Notes: generated by a model not told the origin, from the sequence alone. 64,000 nucleotides of DNA from Callorhinus ursinus (GCF_003265705.1 NW_020312817.1:27051861-27115860); one strand, 5' to 3'. Positions 11,970 through 24,399 are shown, counted from the stretch's first letter. Numbers and translations are program-made.

Positions 11970-12080
11970 GTTGAATTTATCCAGCATTTATAGAGTACCT
12001 ACTGTGTGCTGGGCAATGCTGTACCAAAGAGGAGTAAGAGACAGAACTTACGTCCAAGGAGCTTATAGCCTGATAGTACA
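11970..12080 (-). mobile_element. L2 3' end fragment, antisense
   Basis: Contains agtacctactgtgtgctggg and ccaaggagcttatagcctga, the complement of the L2 terminal region. Confidence 0.5.
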
Positions 12081-12913
12081 GATCCACACGAATAGAATAT
12101 TTTAGTAAGATAGAGCAGGTGCCAAGATGGAATTATATACAGATTCCAAATTCTATCTGGCCATCATATTGCAAGCTAAATATTTCTCCCTCTGCTGTCC
12201 TTCTCTCAAGCAGTAGTCCACTCAGTTTGTATCTTGTCTAGACTTTTTTTCTGAGATCTCTAGGATCTCCTCCCATAATTTTCCACACTTTCATAAAAAA
12301 ACCAATGATTGGTTGAAATTAGCTTATGTGGAAAAATTTAACTTTAACTTTGTAATAATCAGAAGTTTTCCCCTTTGACTTCACTTCCTCTAGTCCTCTC
12401 GACTCAGTTACATGATCACTTATTCAACAGTTGACAACAGCAGTTCTTCTGTGGGAGGAACTATACACAGTTGACCAATGTGATTATTTACAGAAAATTT
12501 TAATGTCCCTAGAAGCTGTTTCTGTTCACTTCTGTCTTTCTAGCAGTGAAACCTCAAGCATCTTACTTTCTAATTGGGTTTTCCAGTAAAGGGAGTTGAG
12601 AAAGAACACAAACGTTAGTTCAGGGCTGTGTGCTTGACAAAAAGCTGGGGACATTTCACATGTCGTTCTTGTAGGTAACGACAAATGAAGAGCAAACTTT
12701 CCAAGATATTAGTTAACTTTCGCAGAGTCATACATTTTGTCAGCAGAACTAGCATTTGAACTGCCTTTCTGACTAAAGGCACCTAAGTGCTCGCAGGGAT
12801 GCTGGGCAGGAAAAAGCACAGTTGATGTCCACTGTAGGGTAGAAGTTTAATACTCTAAATCTGACATTGCAATAAGTATTTGGTTGGCTTCTCTTAAAGA
12901 ATTGAACAATGTG

Positions 12914-13093
12914 GGGGTGCCTGGGCGGCTAAGTTGGTTAAGCATCTGCCTTCGGCTCAGGTCATGATCCCAGGGTACTGGGATCAAGCCCCAAGTTGGT
13001 TTCCCTGATCGGCCGGGAGTCTGCTTCTCCCTCTGCCTCTCACTCGTGCTCTCTCTCTCTCTCTCAAATAAATAAATAAATATTAAAAAAAAA
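12914..13093 (+). mobile_element. CAN SINE, sense
   Basis: Head ggggtgcctgggcggctaag, CT-rich body and A-rich tail. A 17-bp TSD with two differences (aagaattgaacaatgtg / aagaatcaaacaatgtg) lies at 12897-12913 and 13094-13110. Confidence 0.94.
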
Positions 13094-13570
13094 AAGAATC
13101 AAACAATGTGGAAACACAACTACCTGGCTGGAGTTCAGCAGTGGCTCCTTCTTTTATGGGCTCACTCCCCAGCCTGCTTCATTCATTCTCAATAATTGGC
13201 AAGAATCTCTGGGCATTTGAGTGTGGGACCCTTCCTCTAAGCAGTGTGGGTTACCAGTGCAGTTATCAGCAAGTGGATCATTAGTTCAACCATAACTGTA
13301 GGTTCTACTTAAGCCTCTGCTGACATCATTTTATACTGAGATTCGCTGTGTGTAGTTATTGCCACAAAATTGTATTAAGAATAATAGTTGTTTGCAATTA
13401 TAGAATGAAACAGATTGTTGTAACGGCCTAGATATGTATGTGTATCTGGGTAGAGGGATAGTCTTTGAGGTTTGTAGCTGACAGTATTCTTGCAAGCAAC
13501 CCAGTTTAATTGTAGCCAGTTGCCCATTTAAGTATGCCGTTTTGTGTTTGGGAATGTAGTTTTCTTTTCT

Positions 13571-13706
13571 TTTTTTTCTTTTTTTCAAGTAGACTCCATG
13601 TCCAGTGTGGAGTCCAGCGTGGGGCCCGAACTCACAACCCTGAGACCAAGACCTGAGCAGAAATCAAGAGTCAGACACTAAACTGACTGAGCCACTCAGG
13701 CGCCCT
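13571..13706 (-). mobile_element. Old CAN SINE, antisense
   Basis: Contains ggggcccgaactcacaaccc and ctgactgagccactcaggcg, the antisense older-type tRNA-like body and head. Confidence 0.85.
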
Positions 13707-14689
13707 GTTTTATCATTTTTAATAGATATTTACATGACAAACTTCTTGTATTCTATAAAAATGTGCATCTGTATTTTCCCATAGGGAAGTAGAGAAGTAG
13801 CCAGAAATACCAAACCTTTTGCATTCTGTGAAGATTTCTGGCCACCCACATTTTGATATTGCAAAAGGGATATTATAAGCCCTTGTGCTTTACTTATGTT
13901 CACTGGGCATATCTTTTATAGTTCTTTATTTGATAATAAATTACATAAATTGAGTGGCTAAGTGGAGGAGGGAGGAGCATATAGAGCATTTTGGAGAGAG
14001 TGAAGAAGACTGAGGAATGCAGGGTGACTAATCGAAGAAAGGAAATATATTACCTACAAGCTTTGCCCTTGGGAAAGATCATTCTGTTGGCAGGATGAAG
14101 AGGTATAAGATCTCAAGGAGAAAGAACTCACTTATCTAACAAAAAAATATGGCATAGGAATTAGAGGAAAGAAGAGGGCAGTACAGACCAAACAAGATCA
14201 CTGCTCTTGTGTTTCTTAACTTCTTCAGGAAGCTGCCCCATTCTGGCTCTGCAGACCCATGTTCTGGTGAAAAAAATACCCAGAATCAATATTGTTTGGT
14301 AACAAGAAGTTGCATACCACCCACTCTCTATGTTCCTTATTCTTGTAAGAATGTAAATAGATATGAGTTGGTGAAGGAAGTATTTGAAATCCTCAGTACC
14401 TTAGTGTTTCCAGATGTGAAGGTTTTCTTGATTATTATTTAATCTTTCATTTGTTGTATTTGTCTTCTTTGCAACACTAGGTCTGTGTTCTATGTCTTTG
14501 GACTCTGGTGATCATTACGGTCTATACTACAGTGCAGTTAGAAGTAGAATAAATATTTGTAGAATGGTAGTTTTAGATCATGCAGGTGTTTAAAGGGTAT
14601 GACTTGATGTTCTGAATCTTAGATCCTGTTTTTTGTATAGGATACCTGTGGAATATAGTACTTCCTTATAATCCTTTTTATTTCTATAA

Positions 14690-15920
14690 GGTTGGTAGTA
14701 ATTTCTCATCTTTCATTTCTAATTTTAGTAATTTCAGTCCAAAGAACCAGCTTTTGGTTTGTTTATTTATTTACACTAATCTTTATTATTTCCTTCCTTC
14801 TGCTTCTTTGGGTTGGGTTTACTTTTTTTTTTTTTTTTCCTAGTTTCTTATGGTGGAAGATTAGATGATTGCTTTGAGATCTTTTTTCTTTTTCAGAATA
14901 AGGATTTACAGTTATAATTTCCCTCTAAACACTGTTTTCACTGTATCCCATAAGTTTTGGCATATCATGTTGTTTTCATTTATCTTGAAGTGTTTTAAAT
15001 TTCGCAGTGATGTCTTTTTTGACCTGTTGGTTATTTAGGGCTGTGTTACTTAATTTCCATGAATTTGTAAATTTCCTAAATATCTTTTTGTTACTGATTT
15101 CTAATTTCATCCCATCGTAGTTGGAGAACATACTAAGTATGACTTCAGTCCTTTCAAACTCCCAGTTACTTGTTTTACAGCCTAACATGTAGAATATCCT
15201 GGAGAGTGTTCTGTGTATATTCTGCTGCTGTTGGGTGGAGTGTTCTTTAGATGTCTTTTAGGCTTAGTTGGTTTATAGCATTGTTCAAGTCTTCTATTTC
15301 TGTCTTCTGTATAGGTGTTCAATCTGTTATCCAAAGTTGGAAAGTGAAGTCTTCAAATATTATTGATGAATTGTGTATTTCTCCCTTTAGATATGTCAGT
15401 TTTTGCTTCATGTCATTTGGGGCTCTGGTGTTAGGTGAATATATACTTATAAATATGTCTTCTTGATGGATTGAATGTTTATCATTAAAATATCCTTTCT
15501 TTGTCCTACTAACAATTTTTGTCTTAAGGCAAATTTTGCCTAATATTAATATAGCCACTCCAGCTCTCTTTTGGTTACTGTGTACATGATCTTCCTTCCT
15601 TCCTCCCTTCCTCCCTTCCTCTCTTTCTCTCTTTCTTTCTTTCTCTCTTCTTATTTTCAGCCTTTTTGTGTGTCTGAATCTAAAGTGTGTCTCTTGTAGA
15701 CAGCATTTAGTCAGATCATTTTTTATCCTTACTGCCAATCTCTGCCTTTGTTGTATTTAATCCTTTTACATTTAATGTAATTGCTGATAATGTAGTATGT
15801 TGTTAGTCATTTTGTTATTTTCTATATGTCTTATGTCTTTTCTCTTTCCCTATTACTGCCTTCTTTTTGGCTAAATGGATATTTTCTACTGTGTCATTTT
15901 AATTCCCTTGTCATTTTCAC
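14690..15920 (-). mobile_element. Old L1 including ORF2 endonuclease region, antisense
   Basis: On the minus strand a 139-residue open frame (15738 to 15319) shows LQETHFRFRHTKRLK, RAGVAILILGK and ISIYSPNTRAPND, the order of conserved blocks in the L1 ORF2 AP-type endonuclease, with the catalytic QETH motif. The frame is expanded by a (TTCC/TCTT)n tract. Flanking sequence to the left matches antisense ORF2 further on. It is degenerate and not expected to be active. Confidence 0.85.
15592..15655. repeat. (TTCC)n/(TCTT)n pyrimidine microsatellite
   Basis: A pure pyrimidine run of TTCC, TCCC and TCTT units. It lies inside the L1 endonuclease reading frame and codes Lys/Arg/Glu-rich residues on the minus strand. 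Confidence 0.95.
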
Positions 15921-16033
15921 TTTTTTTTTTTTTTTAGATTTTATTTTTAAGTAATTTCTACATCCAGTGTGGGGCTTGAACTCACAACCCCAAGGTCAAG
16001 GCATGCTCTACTGACTGAGCTAGCCAGGCACCA
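15921..16033 (-). mobile_element. Old CAN SINE, antisense
   Basis: A T-run, then gtggggcttgaactcacaac and the head complement ctgactgagctagccaggca. A second T-run follows directly at 16038-16054, so the target was probably T-rich L1. Confidence 0.88.
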
Positions 16034-16059
16034 CTACTTTTTTTTTTTTTTTTTGAGTT

Positions 16060-16800
16060 ATTTCCTTAGTCCTTGTACTAGGGATCATTTAAAATAGTAT
16101 GTTTTAAGTGCCTATTAAGCCCATCACCTGGGAATCCTCAGTGAGTTTCTAGTGATCATTTTTTTTTTTCTTATATTATGGCCATACTTTCTTGCTTCTT
16201 TGCATATTTTTATAAATTGTTGAAAATTGGACATTTTAAATAATGTGACAACTCTGGAAATCAGGTTGTTATTGCTGTTTGTGATTTTGTTTGTTTGTTT
16301 GTTTAGTGATATTTCTTGATAATTCTGTAAAATCTATAATTGTTTGTCCTGTGCAGCCACTGAAGTCGCAGGGTGGTTAGCTTAATGGTCACCTAACAAT
16401 TGGACATAAAATTCCTTGAATGCCTGAATCAACAAGTCTTCCAGTCTTTCCTGATGGGTTGTGTGTGTGTGTGTGTTGGAGCATGCTTCCAACACTGAGG
16501 CAGGCAGTTAACAGCCCTGTCTTAGCTTTCACTGACTGCTGGTGCAAAGCCTCGAGGTCAGCCTGAGGTGAGAGCTTAGGGCCTTCTTGGGTCTTTTCTG
16601 AGCATGTGCAGCACCCTACACGTGCATGGCCTTCTGGATTCCCATGAATACGTTGGAGCCTTTCAAAGCCCTTATGTATATCTCCCTCCCTTTTTTCACT
16701 TTTAAGTTTTTGGTTAGCCTGTTGTTTGTCCCACATGTTATTTACTACTTCAGACAACTGCAAAATTAGCCAGTTGTAATTGTTTTTGACAAAGGCTTTT
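16060..16800 (-). mobile_element. Possible 5' part of the same old antisense L1
   Basis: The pattern tgttgaaaattggacatttt followed by gtgacaactctggaaatcag resembles old L1 5' region sequence. It lies where the 5' side of the antisense L1 at 14690-15920 should be. Confidence 0.4.
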
Positions 16801-17269
16801 CACTGGGCAAACTCAGAGGTAGGTTCAATACAGACAGCCTTGCAAGTGGATTCTTCCAGGCAACCACCAGCCAGGTCAGATAATGACAGTGTTTTGGAAA
16901 TGAGACTTTAGAGGACCTCTAAACCCACTCTGTTCCTTCTGGTGGCTGCCAGGCTGCTAATCACCATGATTGCCTGCTGTTGGTTTTCAAGGCTACTACA
17001 AAGTTGGAGAAAATGGAATAGGAATGGTGCAAGTTAAAATCACACAAAGCTTGTTTTTCTTACTAAGATATCACTTTTTTTTTTTAAATAAACATTCTAG
17101 GGATTATTTCAAGTTTTTGGTTAATTTCCAGGATTATGAAAAAGTTGATTCTAATACTTTCTGCCAGTCTTCTCGTTGCTTTTATGGAGTAAGGAATTTT
17201 CAGAGGTTCTTAGACCACCATTTTTGCTGATGCCCACCTGTGGAATATAGGAAAAGTATGGAACCTGAA

Positions 17270-17440
17270 ATTAAGGTGCCATTTTCCAACTTAGTATCTC
17301 TTGGTTTTGGAATGATCAGTTGACCAAGGAATCTAAACTTCTATTTCTTCGTATTAAAAATGGGCATATTAATATCCACCTCTCAGACTTACTATAGGGA
17401 TTAAGTGAGATAATACATTTAATGCATATTGGATAAAAAC
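17270..17440 (+). mobile_element. MIR fragment
   Basis: Contains a diverged sense MIR 3' half: atgggcatattaatatccac then ctcagacttactatagggat and gagataatacatttaatgca. Confidence 0.5.
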
Positions 17441-18379
17441 TAATGTGTAAATCAGTATCAAATGGGAGGACACATGAGTTTAAAAGGCAAAAAATGAAAA
17501 AAAAATTGTATCATTCAGGTTTTGTTGATGGAAGCAGAGACACCTTGAGTAGTTTTGGGATGCCATCAAGGGGCTTACTAAAGGAATTAGATCTTACACA
17601 AAAGTGTGGAGAGCCAGAGAAATGAGGGCGTGGAAGAGGGAGTAGAAGGATCAGGGACAGAAATCATTTCTCAGTCCACTTGAAGCACTGGCACAGTGGA
17701 GAAGTCAGAACTTACCAGGGAATCTGAGAAGCTGAGTCCTTCCAGCCATTGAAATGGGAGCATGAAGGAGGAATTTGTGGAGAGATCTGTGGAATGCTGT
17801 TTCTGTATGTAGCTCCCAGCCCTGAGGGTCCCCAGTGAAACGTCTGATGGTGGTCCCGGGACTGCTTTTGGTTGGCAGGGTCCACAATCAGAAGCATAAG
17901 CTGGATACATAGAGCAAAGGACAAGCTGGAATCTGCGGGACATCTCTGCATCTCTTGTGACACCATACTTAACCACAGCCACCTTCCAAGAGTAAAGGCT
18001 GTTGCTTTACTTCTGCCTTTCAGATCTGCAACAAATTCCCCCCTGACCAACTGTAATGCAAAATCTGAAGGGAAAGGGATTTTTGGAAACATAGTTTACC
18101 CCTGAGGCAAGTTGACATAGCAGTACGTATTACTTACTAGGCCTACCATGGGATCTACTGACTCCCATAAACCCACTAACTCATCATGGTGATGTTCTCA
18201 GTCCCAGAGGAATAGCATTAACTAAGAACTTACCAACCCCGAAAAGGCAGTTATTTCTTTTCCCCCAGGAAAGAATTACCTGGCAAATGTTAAAGTTTAT
18301 GTCTTTGGGGAAGACAAGGGAAGAATTATGGTATATGATAGTTATGTTATAGTGGGGTCCTTCCTCACCAGTACGGGCT

Positions 18380-18428
18380 TCCCCTTCCTTCTTTTCTCCC
18401 TCCCTCCCTTCTTTCCTTCCTTCCTAAT
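18380..18428. repeat. Pyrimidine-rich (TTCC)n tract
   Basis: Runs of TTCC, TCCC and TTCT with almost no purines. Confidence 0.85.
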
Positions 18429-20805
18429 TTTTTTTAAGAGGCTCTGACTCTGAAATCACTCAAGGATTTTTCTCCCAATTGGGGGAGAAACAGTGTTTTA
18501 GAATGGTGACTCGGGTCAGACGTCTGGTCTCCAAACCTAGATTTTTTTTTTTTTTTAATGTTATATAGATCAAGTTTGGACTTAGTTGACTGTACATATA
18601 ATTTGGTCCTAAGGCTTCTTGGTCAGTCAGCCACCGCCTAAGATCCATTCTTGTTGCACTGTTTTAATTATTACTCTGGCTATGATTATTGCAAATAACT
18701 ATGCTCATCTTGCTTCCAGGGGTTAAGTGCTATCAGCTAGTCTCTGTTACCTTGAATTCTAATAATCCTCACTGAAATCAGGAAGCTCATTTCAACTGAG
18801 GGACCTCCCAATTTTTTCTCTCAGCTTACACAGGACATCTGCTATATAGCACTTTTCAGGAATGCTTATGCTCCCATATACAATGTATTTCTCAAAGCCA
18901 AGATGAAAGGAATATCCCCTGGGCCCTCTTGGAGGTCATTGGGATGGGTGAACAAGTTGTAAATAATAAATTGACAACAGCCTTTTCTTCCTAAGTTGTT
19001 GGATTCTTTCGTCCACATCACACCGAGGAATTTCTGGCATCTCAACTTAGTTTTGGCCACATTTGAGTCCAGGTTTTAGTCAGGCAATTGAGCAAATAAT
19101 TTAGAACCATCCTTAGCTGCTTGAGTTAGCCCTGTGAATCAAAAATTTCTGATTAGTACCTAGATTGATTAAAATCGTGATCCACAATTTGTCTATGGTC
19201 TATCATCCTTAGGATCTCTTTTTCCCCATGGTCCAAGATTTTCCCCTCTGGAAAGTAATAAAATCTTGTGGTTCTCTTTGTGTTTAAGTCTACTTACATG
19301 AACGATGGCAATAAGGGATGGAAGGGGCAGGTATGAGGAGAATTGGCATTCTTTCGCTGGGTACCTCCCTGAGGTGCAGTCAGTCATTGTATTGTCTTTA
19401 AGCAAAGTCACAGAGTTTTGATAGATAGGGGAGGATCGCTTCACTGGTATAGGAAACTCAGTAGGGTTTGGAGATTTCTATTATCTGACTCATCCCAAAT
19501 GTCCTTAGTTAAATTCTTGGGTCTTTCAATTTCATGATCGATGCCCTCTTCTCCTGACCAAGATGAAGTAAGTAGTACTAGGGTAACCCTCATGTTTTAA
19601 ACAACCATTGCAGTTATTATTGCTGTGAAACATCAAAACTTAGTGGCTGAAAACAACAGCAATCACTTATTTCTCTTTCATTGTTTCTATGGAACAGAAA
19701 TTTAGGAAGGGCTTGACTGAGCCACTTGTGACGGGAAAAAGGTGAGGGGATACAATATTAATTCTAAATGAACTTCTACAAATTAAAGATGTGCATGATT
19801 AGCACCAGAGCAGTCACTCAGAAATAATCAAATGATGTGTAGCTAAAAGGCAATAGAGGAAGAAAAATGAATAACTAAAACATTTGATTAACCCAATCAA
19901 ATACCTTAACTTGCACATAGATCTAGTGAAACTGACTGTCCTATACTGTCATTCAGCAGTCATGCAGGAGCAATATCTACATTGAGTTTTGGCTATACTA
20001 GGTTGGCAGGTAGAAGGGAAAAGAAGTTCCTTTAGGCAATCATAGAAATTCCTTGGTTCTCTGACCTTGAGGATTTAAAATACTGAATGTCCTTTTCTTT
20101 CTTTGTGCTGTTCGGTGAACTTAGAAGTAGCCAACCCACCTCACAGTCTGGTATCCTCAGTGTCCTATCACTTAATTCATAGAAGCCTTACATTTGGTAG
20201 GTGCTTTCTTCTAAGTTCCCACAGGTGATAATTTAAGAAATTCTTTCATCTCTGGATATCACGACTACCAGTGTTACACCCTCTCATGATCACTGGCTCC
20301 TCATGTCTTCAGATCCAACTAGATCAGATAGCTCAGCACAAATTTTTATTTTCTGCAGGGGTAACCTTCAGAATTTCTGGGAGGGTGTGGGTATCAAGTT
20401 TCAATGCCATATTGCCAGGAGAAATGTCTTCCAACTACACTGTAAGATCATTTCAGCAAAAATCCTGCTGTGGCTACAGTCTGTTACACATAATTTGGAT
20501 GGATACTATAGGCATAGAGGTAAATTAACATGTGTTGGGTACTTATATAGATGACCTTACAGAGTTATGGTTAGATACAGTAATAACTATTGTGTCATCT
20601 GTTATAGAGGAATTACATGGATTTTATTTGAAAATTTCATGTGCATTTTGGCTATTTGGGATTTAGAACTCTTTTTCCTTAGAAACTGTTTTATAAATTC
20701 TGGTTGCATTTTCAGAGTTGGCCTAAAAAGCCTGCATAACCCATAACCTCTGCAGAAATGCAGAGGATTCAGCATTCAAAGACACTTTTAGAAGCACAAC
20801 TGTCT

Positions 20806-20852
20806 TTTTTTTTTTTAATTTAAATTTTAGTTAACATACAGTGCAATATACA
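20806..20852 (-). mobile_element. Very short L1 3' terminus, antisense
   Basis: A T-run followed by aatttaaattttagttaaca and tacagtgcaatatac resembles the carnivore L1 3' end, truncated to about 45 bp. Confidence 0.45.
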
Positions 20853-21819
20853 AAGGTCTTTTAAAAAGATTTTGCAAAAATTGGACTGCTTAAGAATTCT
20901 AGCTATGTGCAACCTAAAGCAAATCAACTATATAGACTTTACGATTGCCAGGTATGTAAATGAAGGCATCTAAAGTATCATGTTAACTACCGTAGGATGG
21001 CTTCCTGGCTGTCTATATCCATTGTGGCCACGGCTCTCTTGGCATCTTGGTGACTCCACTGCTGTTCGTAGGAAGGTGTTTGTGTGTGAGCATGGAAAGT
21101 AGAGCTGCTAGCATGCTGTTGAAACTGATCAGAACCAAGGGGTAAGGGGTGTGGCGGGGGGGGAAGCGGGGTAGTAGGGGAAGCAAGTCCAGAATTAGCT
21201 TAGCTGATGAGGTGAATCTGAATTGTGTACCTTTGCGACTCATACCCAAACTTGTGCTGTGCACTGAGGATGGTCTTTAATTTCTAAAGTGAATGGACTG
21301 TCTGGAAGCAGATGGGCCTCATGTTGGCAAGTTTTGTCTATGAGAAAAAGCAATGACTATGAAGTTGTACCCTCCTCCTTCTTTTATAAATGTTTCAGCA
21401 ATCCCAGGCTCCCTGAGCATGCCATTGTAGAAAAGGAAAAACAAAACAAACAAACAATAAATAAATAAAATTAAAAAGGAAAAACTTACTTTTCCTTGCC
21501 GTTGGGTAGAGGTGAACTCAAGATGCCACTCTCACTGTCACAATGGTGACAATTGGAGTGGGAGCAAATGGGGAACTCCGTGAGTCCTCCCAGGATCGTG
21601 CAGTAAGCTTCTCCTTGCTGCCTTTCTTTCCTGGAGGATTCCAGATGCCAGTAAAGCAGATTCGCCTCTTCTTGTTCCTCTCTTTCACCTGTACCATATT
21701 TGTTTTTTGTCGGTTTTCTCTTATTCAGCCTTGTGTCTCAGATACAGGAAATAAGCAGGTCATCTCAAACTTTGAAAAGAAGCATTTGGATCCTGTGGGA
21801 TAAAGATGTATATGTGCTA

Positions 21820-21838
21820 AAAAAAAAAAAAAAAAAAG
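21820..21838 (+). repeat. Poly(A) run upstream of exon C
   Basis: Nineteen A residues lie about 69 nt before the exon C acceptor. I see no clear retroelement body attached to the run. Confidence 0.85.
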
Positions 21839-21857
21839 AAAAAGTAGCCGTTTGTCA

Positions 21858-21883
21858 CTATAAGCTATAGCTATAAGCTATCA
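21858..21883 (+). repeat. 13-bp tandem duplication before exon C
   Basis: Units ctataagctatag and ctataagctatca are adjacent and differ only at the last two bases. They lie 24-49 nt upstream of the exon C start, in the branch-point zone. Confidence 0.93.
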
Positions 21884-21906
21884 GTTATTTCTGTTGTTAT
21901 TTCTAG

Positions 21907-22134
21907 GCAGAAGAAATCCTTAGGCAAGAGCTGGAGAAAAAAGAAATGCCGAGTTTGTACTGCTTGCTTGGAGATGTCCTTCAAGACCACTCTTGCTATG
22001 ACCGGGCCTGGGAGCTGTCCCGCCACCGCAGCGCTCGGGCCCAGCGCTCCAAAGGCCTCCTTCATCTGCGGAACAAGGAGTTCAGAGAATGCGTGGAGTG
22101 CTTTGAGCGCTCGGTGAAGATCAATCCCATGCAG
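21907..22134 (+). CDS. TTC27: TTC27 internal exon C (76 codons) with TPR unit
   Basis: Encodes [20 protein letters not shown] through [11 protein letters not shown], the largest exon in the window. The acceptor is tatttctag before GCA; an alternative AG four bases on (ggcag) would break the frame. The donor is CAG before gtgaga, phase 0. The last 34 or so residues, from [17 protein letters not shown], fit a TPR: G at position 8, small C at 20, F at 24, S at 27, P at 32. A 19-A run (21820-21838) and a 13-bp tandem duplication lie just upstream of the acceptor. Compared with the human protein from memory there are a few conservative changes, for example KEMPS for KETPS. Confidence 0.95.
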
Positions 22135-22874
22135 GTGAGACAATTCAGAAAGCCCCACCCACTCCGGGCACTGACGCTCTGCTTTGCTTTGGTTTCTTAC
22201 TGAGTGAGTACCTGCCTGGTGAGCTTCTCTTTGCAAGCTGAGAGCCTCTGCTGATCATTGCTTCTTGCTTGTCTTTGAAAGTGTTGGCTTTCTCTTAGGC
22301 ACTTTCTGTTGTGTTTCTGTTATTGACTTTTCTGTCTTATTTTGTTATTTCTTTCCTTTAACTGTCCTTAAGACACATGCAGCTATGACAGTTAGGTTCC
22401 GTTTTCAGCAGCTATGTTAGGAGGAAATGAATGGGAGTCTGACTTACAGCCTCTGTAGGACTGGGCAGGGGGTTGTGGAAATCAATAAGGAAAGCAAAGC
22501 TCATATAAACAGGGTGACATCTAGAATGGATTATTGATCATTTAAGAAAGTATATTTACATATACAAAAATATTTTTAAATGTTTAAAAAATTTTTAAGG
22601 TTTGAAAACAATACAAAAAGAGTCTGGATCTTTAAAATACGTGATAAGACACATCTACAGGAGAGGACCTAATTTTGAGGGGGAAGAAATTGACCTTACT
22701 TTGTACTTAATAGTAGTTGGTAAAATGATTTTATTCTCAGAAATGGTCATTGTTTTTTTTTAAACCATCCTTTCTTTATGACTGCTTTCCTGTTTCACCA
22801 AATGCACACATTACTGTCAACCATCGGTCCTGACAGACATGCAATACTGAATTGGTAGAATTCTGGTTAAAATA

Positions 22875-22985
22875 CTAATTTGTAATCAGCTCCTACTGTT
22901 TACTGAGCACTTACTATGAGCCAGATACCTTGCTGGGCATTTTGCCAGTATTTGAACTCAAGACAGTCTGACCAGAGAGCCTGTA
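22875..22985 (-). mobile_element. MIR fragment
   Basis: Contains tgagcacttactatgagcca and a following block typical of an antisense MIR. Confidence 0.5.
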
Positions 22986-22989
22986 TGCT

Positions 22990-23490
22990 TTTTTTTTTTA
23001 AGAAATTGTGGTAAAAAGCACATAACATGAAATTTACCATCTTCATCATTTCTCAGTGTACAGTTCCATAGCATTAGTTGCATTCCCATTGTTGTGCAAC
23101 CATCACTATCTGCCATCTCTACACCTTTTTTTTATCCCGTAAAACTAAAACTTTGTATGCATTGAACAGTAGCTCCCTATTCTCCACTTTCTTTAGTCCC
23201 TGGCAACCATCCTACTTTCTGTCTCTGTGAATCTGACTACTGTAAGTACCTCAGATGAGTAGAGTCATAACGGTATTTGTCTCTGTGACTAGCTTATTCC
23301 GCCAGCAGAATGTCAATGTTTTGCATGTGTCAGAATTTCCTTCCTTTTTAAGGCTGCATAATATTCCATGGTAATAGATATACCACCTTTTGTTTATCTG
23401 TCCGTGGTTGAACACTGGGTTGCTTCTATCTCTTGGCTCTTACGAATAGTGCTGCTATGAACAGGTGTGGGCAGAGATGACCATTTTTGA
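22990..23490 (-). mobile_element. Old L1 3' region, antisense
   Basis: A T-run, then gtgcaaccatcactatctgc, ctgcataatattccatggta and gtgctgctatgaacaggtgt, matching antisense L1 3' UTR and ORF2 end. Confidence 0.8.
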
Positions 23491-23734
23491 ACTGGGTAGA
23501 TTTGGGGCATATCTTTTATATTGAAAAAAATTAGAAGTACATTTTTGAGCTAATTGCTTTCTTCACTCTGGGTAATGAATACAGTGAGAACCTTCCAAAT
23601 CAGCTGGCTGCTAAGAGATCTGGGGAAGAGATTAGCAGCAGAAATTAGATTAGCAGCAGAAATTAACAGATGCATTTGGCAGCAAGGATGTTTAAAGTAT
23701 ACTTAGAGTTGGTTTTTATTGACCGCTTGCTCTA

Positions 23735-23945
23735 AGTCAGTGGTTGTCAGGTGGGGCGGATTCTGCCCTGCAGGGGCATTTGGCACTTTGTGGGGGGGCG
23801 GGGGCAGCTACAGGGTCTACCACTGCCATCTAGTGGGTGGAGTCCAGGGCTTCTGCTATACATCCCATAATGCACAGGAGAGCCCCTAAGATCAAGAATT
23901 ATCCAGCCTAAAATGTCAGTAGTGCCAAGATTGACAAACCCTGCA
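23735..23945 (+). mobile_element. MER5A-like hAT-Charlie DNA transposon
   Basis: The termini are cagtggttgtca and ttgacaaaccctg-like. Between them are gcaggggcatttggcac, gccatctagtgggtggagtc, cccataatgcacaggag and agaattatccagcctaaaat, in MER5A order. It is non-autonomous and does not code for protein. Confidence 0.85.
23823..23836 (-). promoter_or_regulatory. CTCF-like core motif inside MER5A
   Basis: The minus strand reads ccactagatggcag, which fits the core CCASYAGRKGGCRS at every position. Occupancy is not known. Confidence 0.4.
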
Positions 23946-24078
23946 CTAATGTGATTATCCCTAGGCCTTTTTTTTTTGTCCCAGTAGAAAACAGAACTCA
24001 ATATTATGTTGTCAAAATTTTACTTTTACTTTTAGGAAAATTGTATCCTCTCCTTGTTTATCTTAGTACCCCTGCCTA

Positions 24079-24266
24079 GGGTGCCTGGGTGGCTCAGTTG
24101 GTTGGGCGACTGCCTTCGGCTCAGGTCATGATCCTGGGGTCCCGGGATCGAGTCCTGCATTGGGCTCCCTGCTCGGCGGGGAGTCTGCTTCTCCCTCTGA
24201 CCTTCCCCCTCTCATGTACTCTCTCTCTCTCTCTCTCATTCTCTCTCTCAAATAAAAAAAAAAAAA
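24079..24266 (+). mobile_element. CAN SINE, sense, probably young
   Basis: Head gggtgcctgggtggctcagt, CT-rich body and poly(A). A perfect 21-bp TSD starting ttatcttagtacccc lies at 24058-24078 and 24267-24287. Confidence 0.96.
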
Positions 24267-24399
24267 TTATCTTAGTACCCCTGCCTAAAATTTGCCTACC
24301 CACAGCTGCCCTAAAGGAGTGAAAAACAAACTCCCTCTTAGCCTCCATAGTGTAAGTTAAATCAGTGCCATGTTCATCACGAACATGGATTACTCTCCC

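Noticed and set aside
17671..18105. Cluster of overlapping open frames on both strands (60-126 codons)
   Set aside because: The frames overlap in several phases with no family resemblance, as expected for a stop-poor patch of a degraded repeat or unique intron.
21871..22236. 121-codon open frame on the minus strand opposite TTC27 exon C
   Set aside because: It is the antisense shadow of a real exon, has no initiation context or family match, and runs into intron sequence on both sides.
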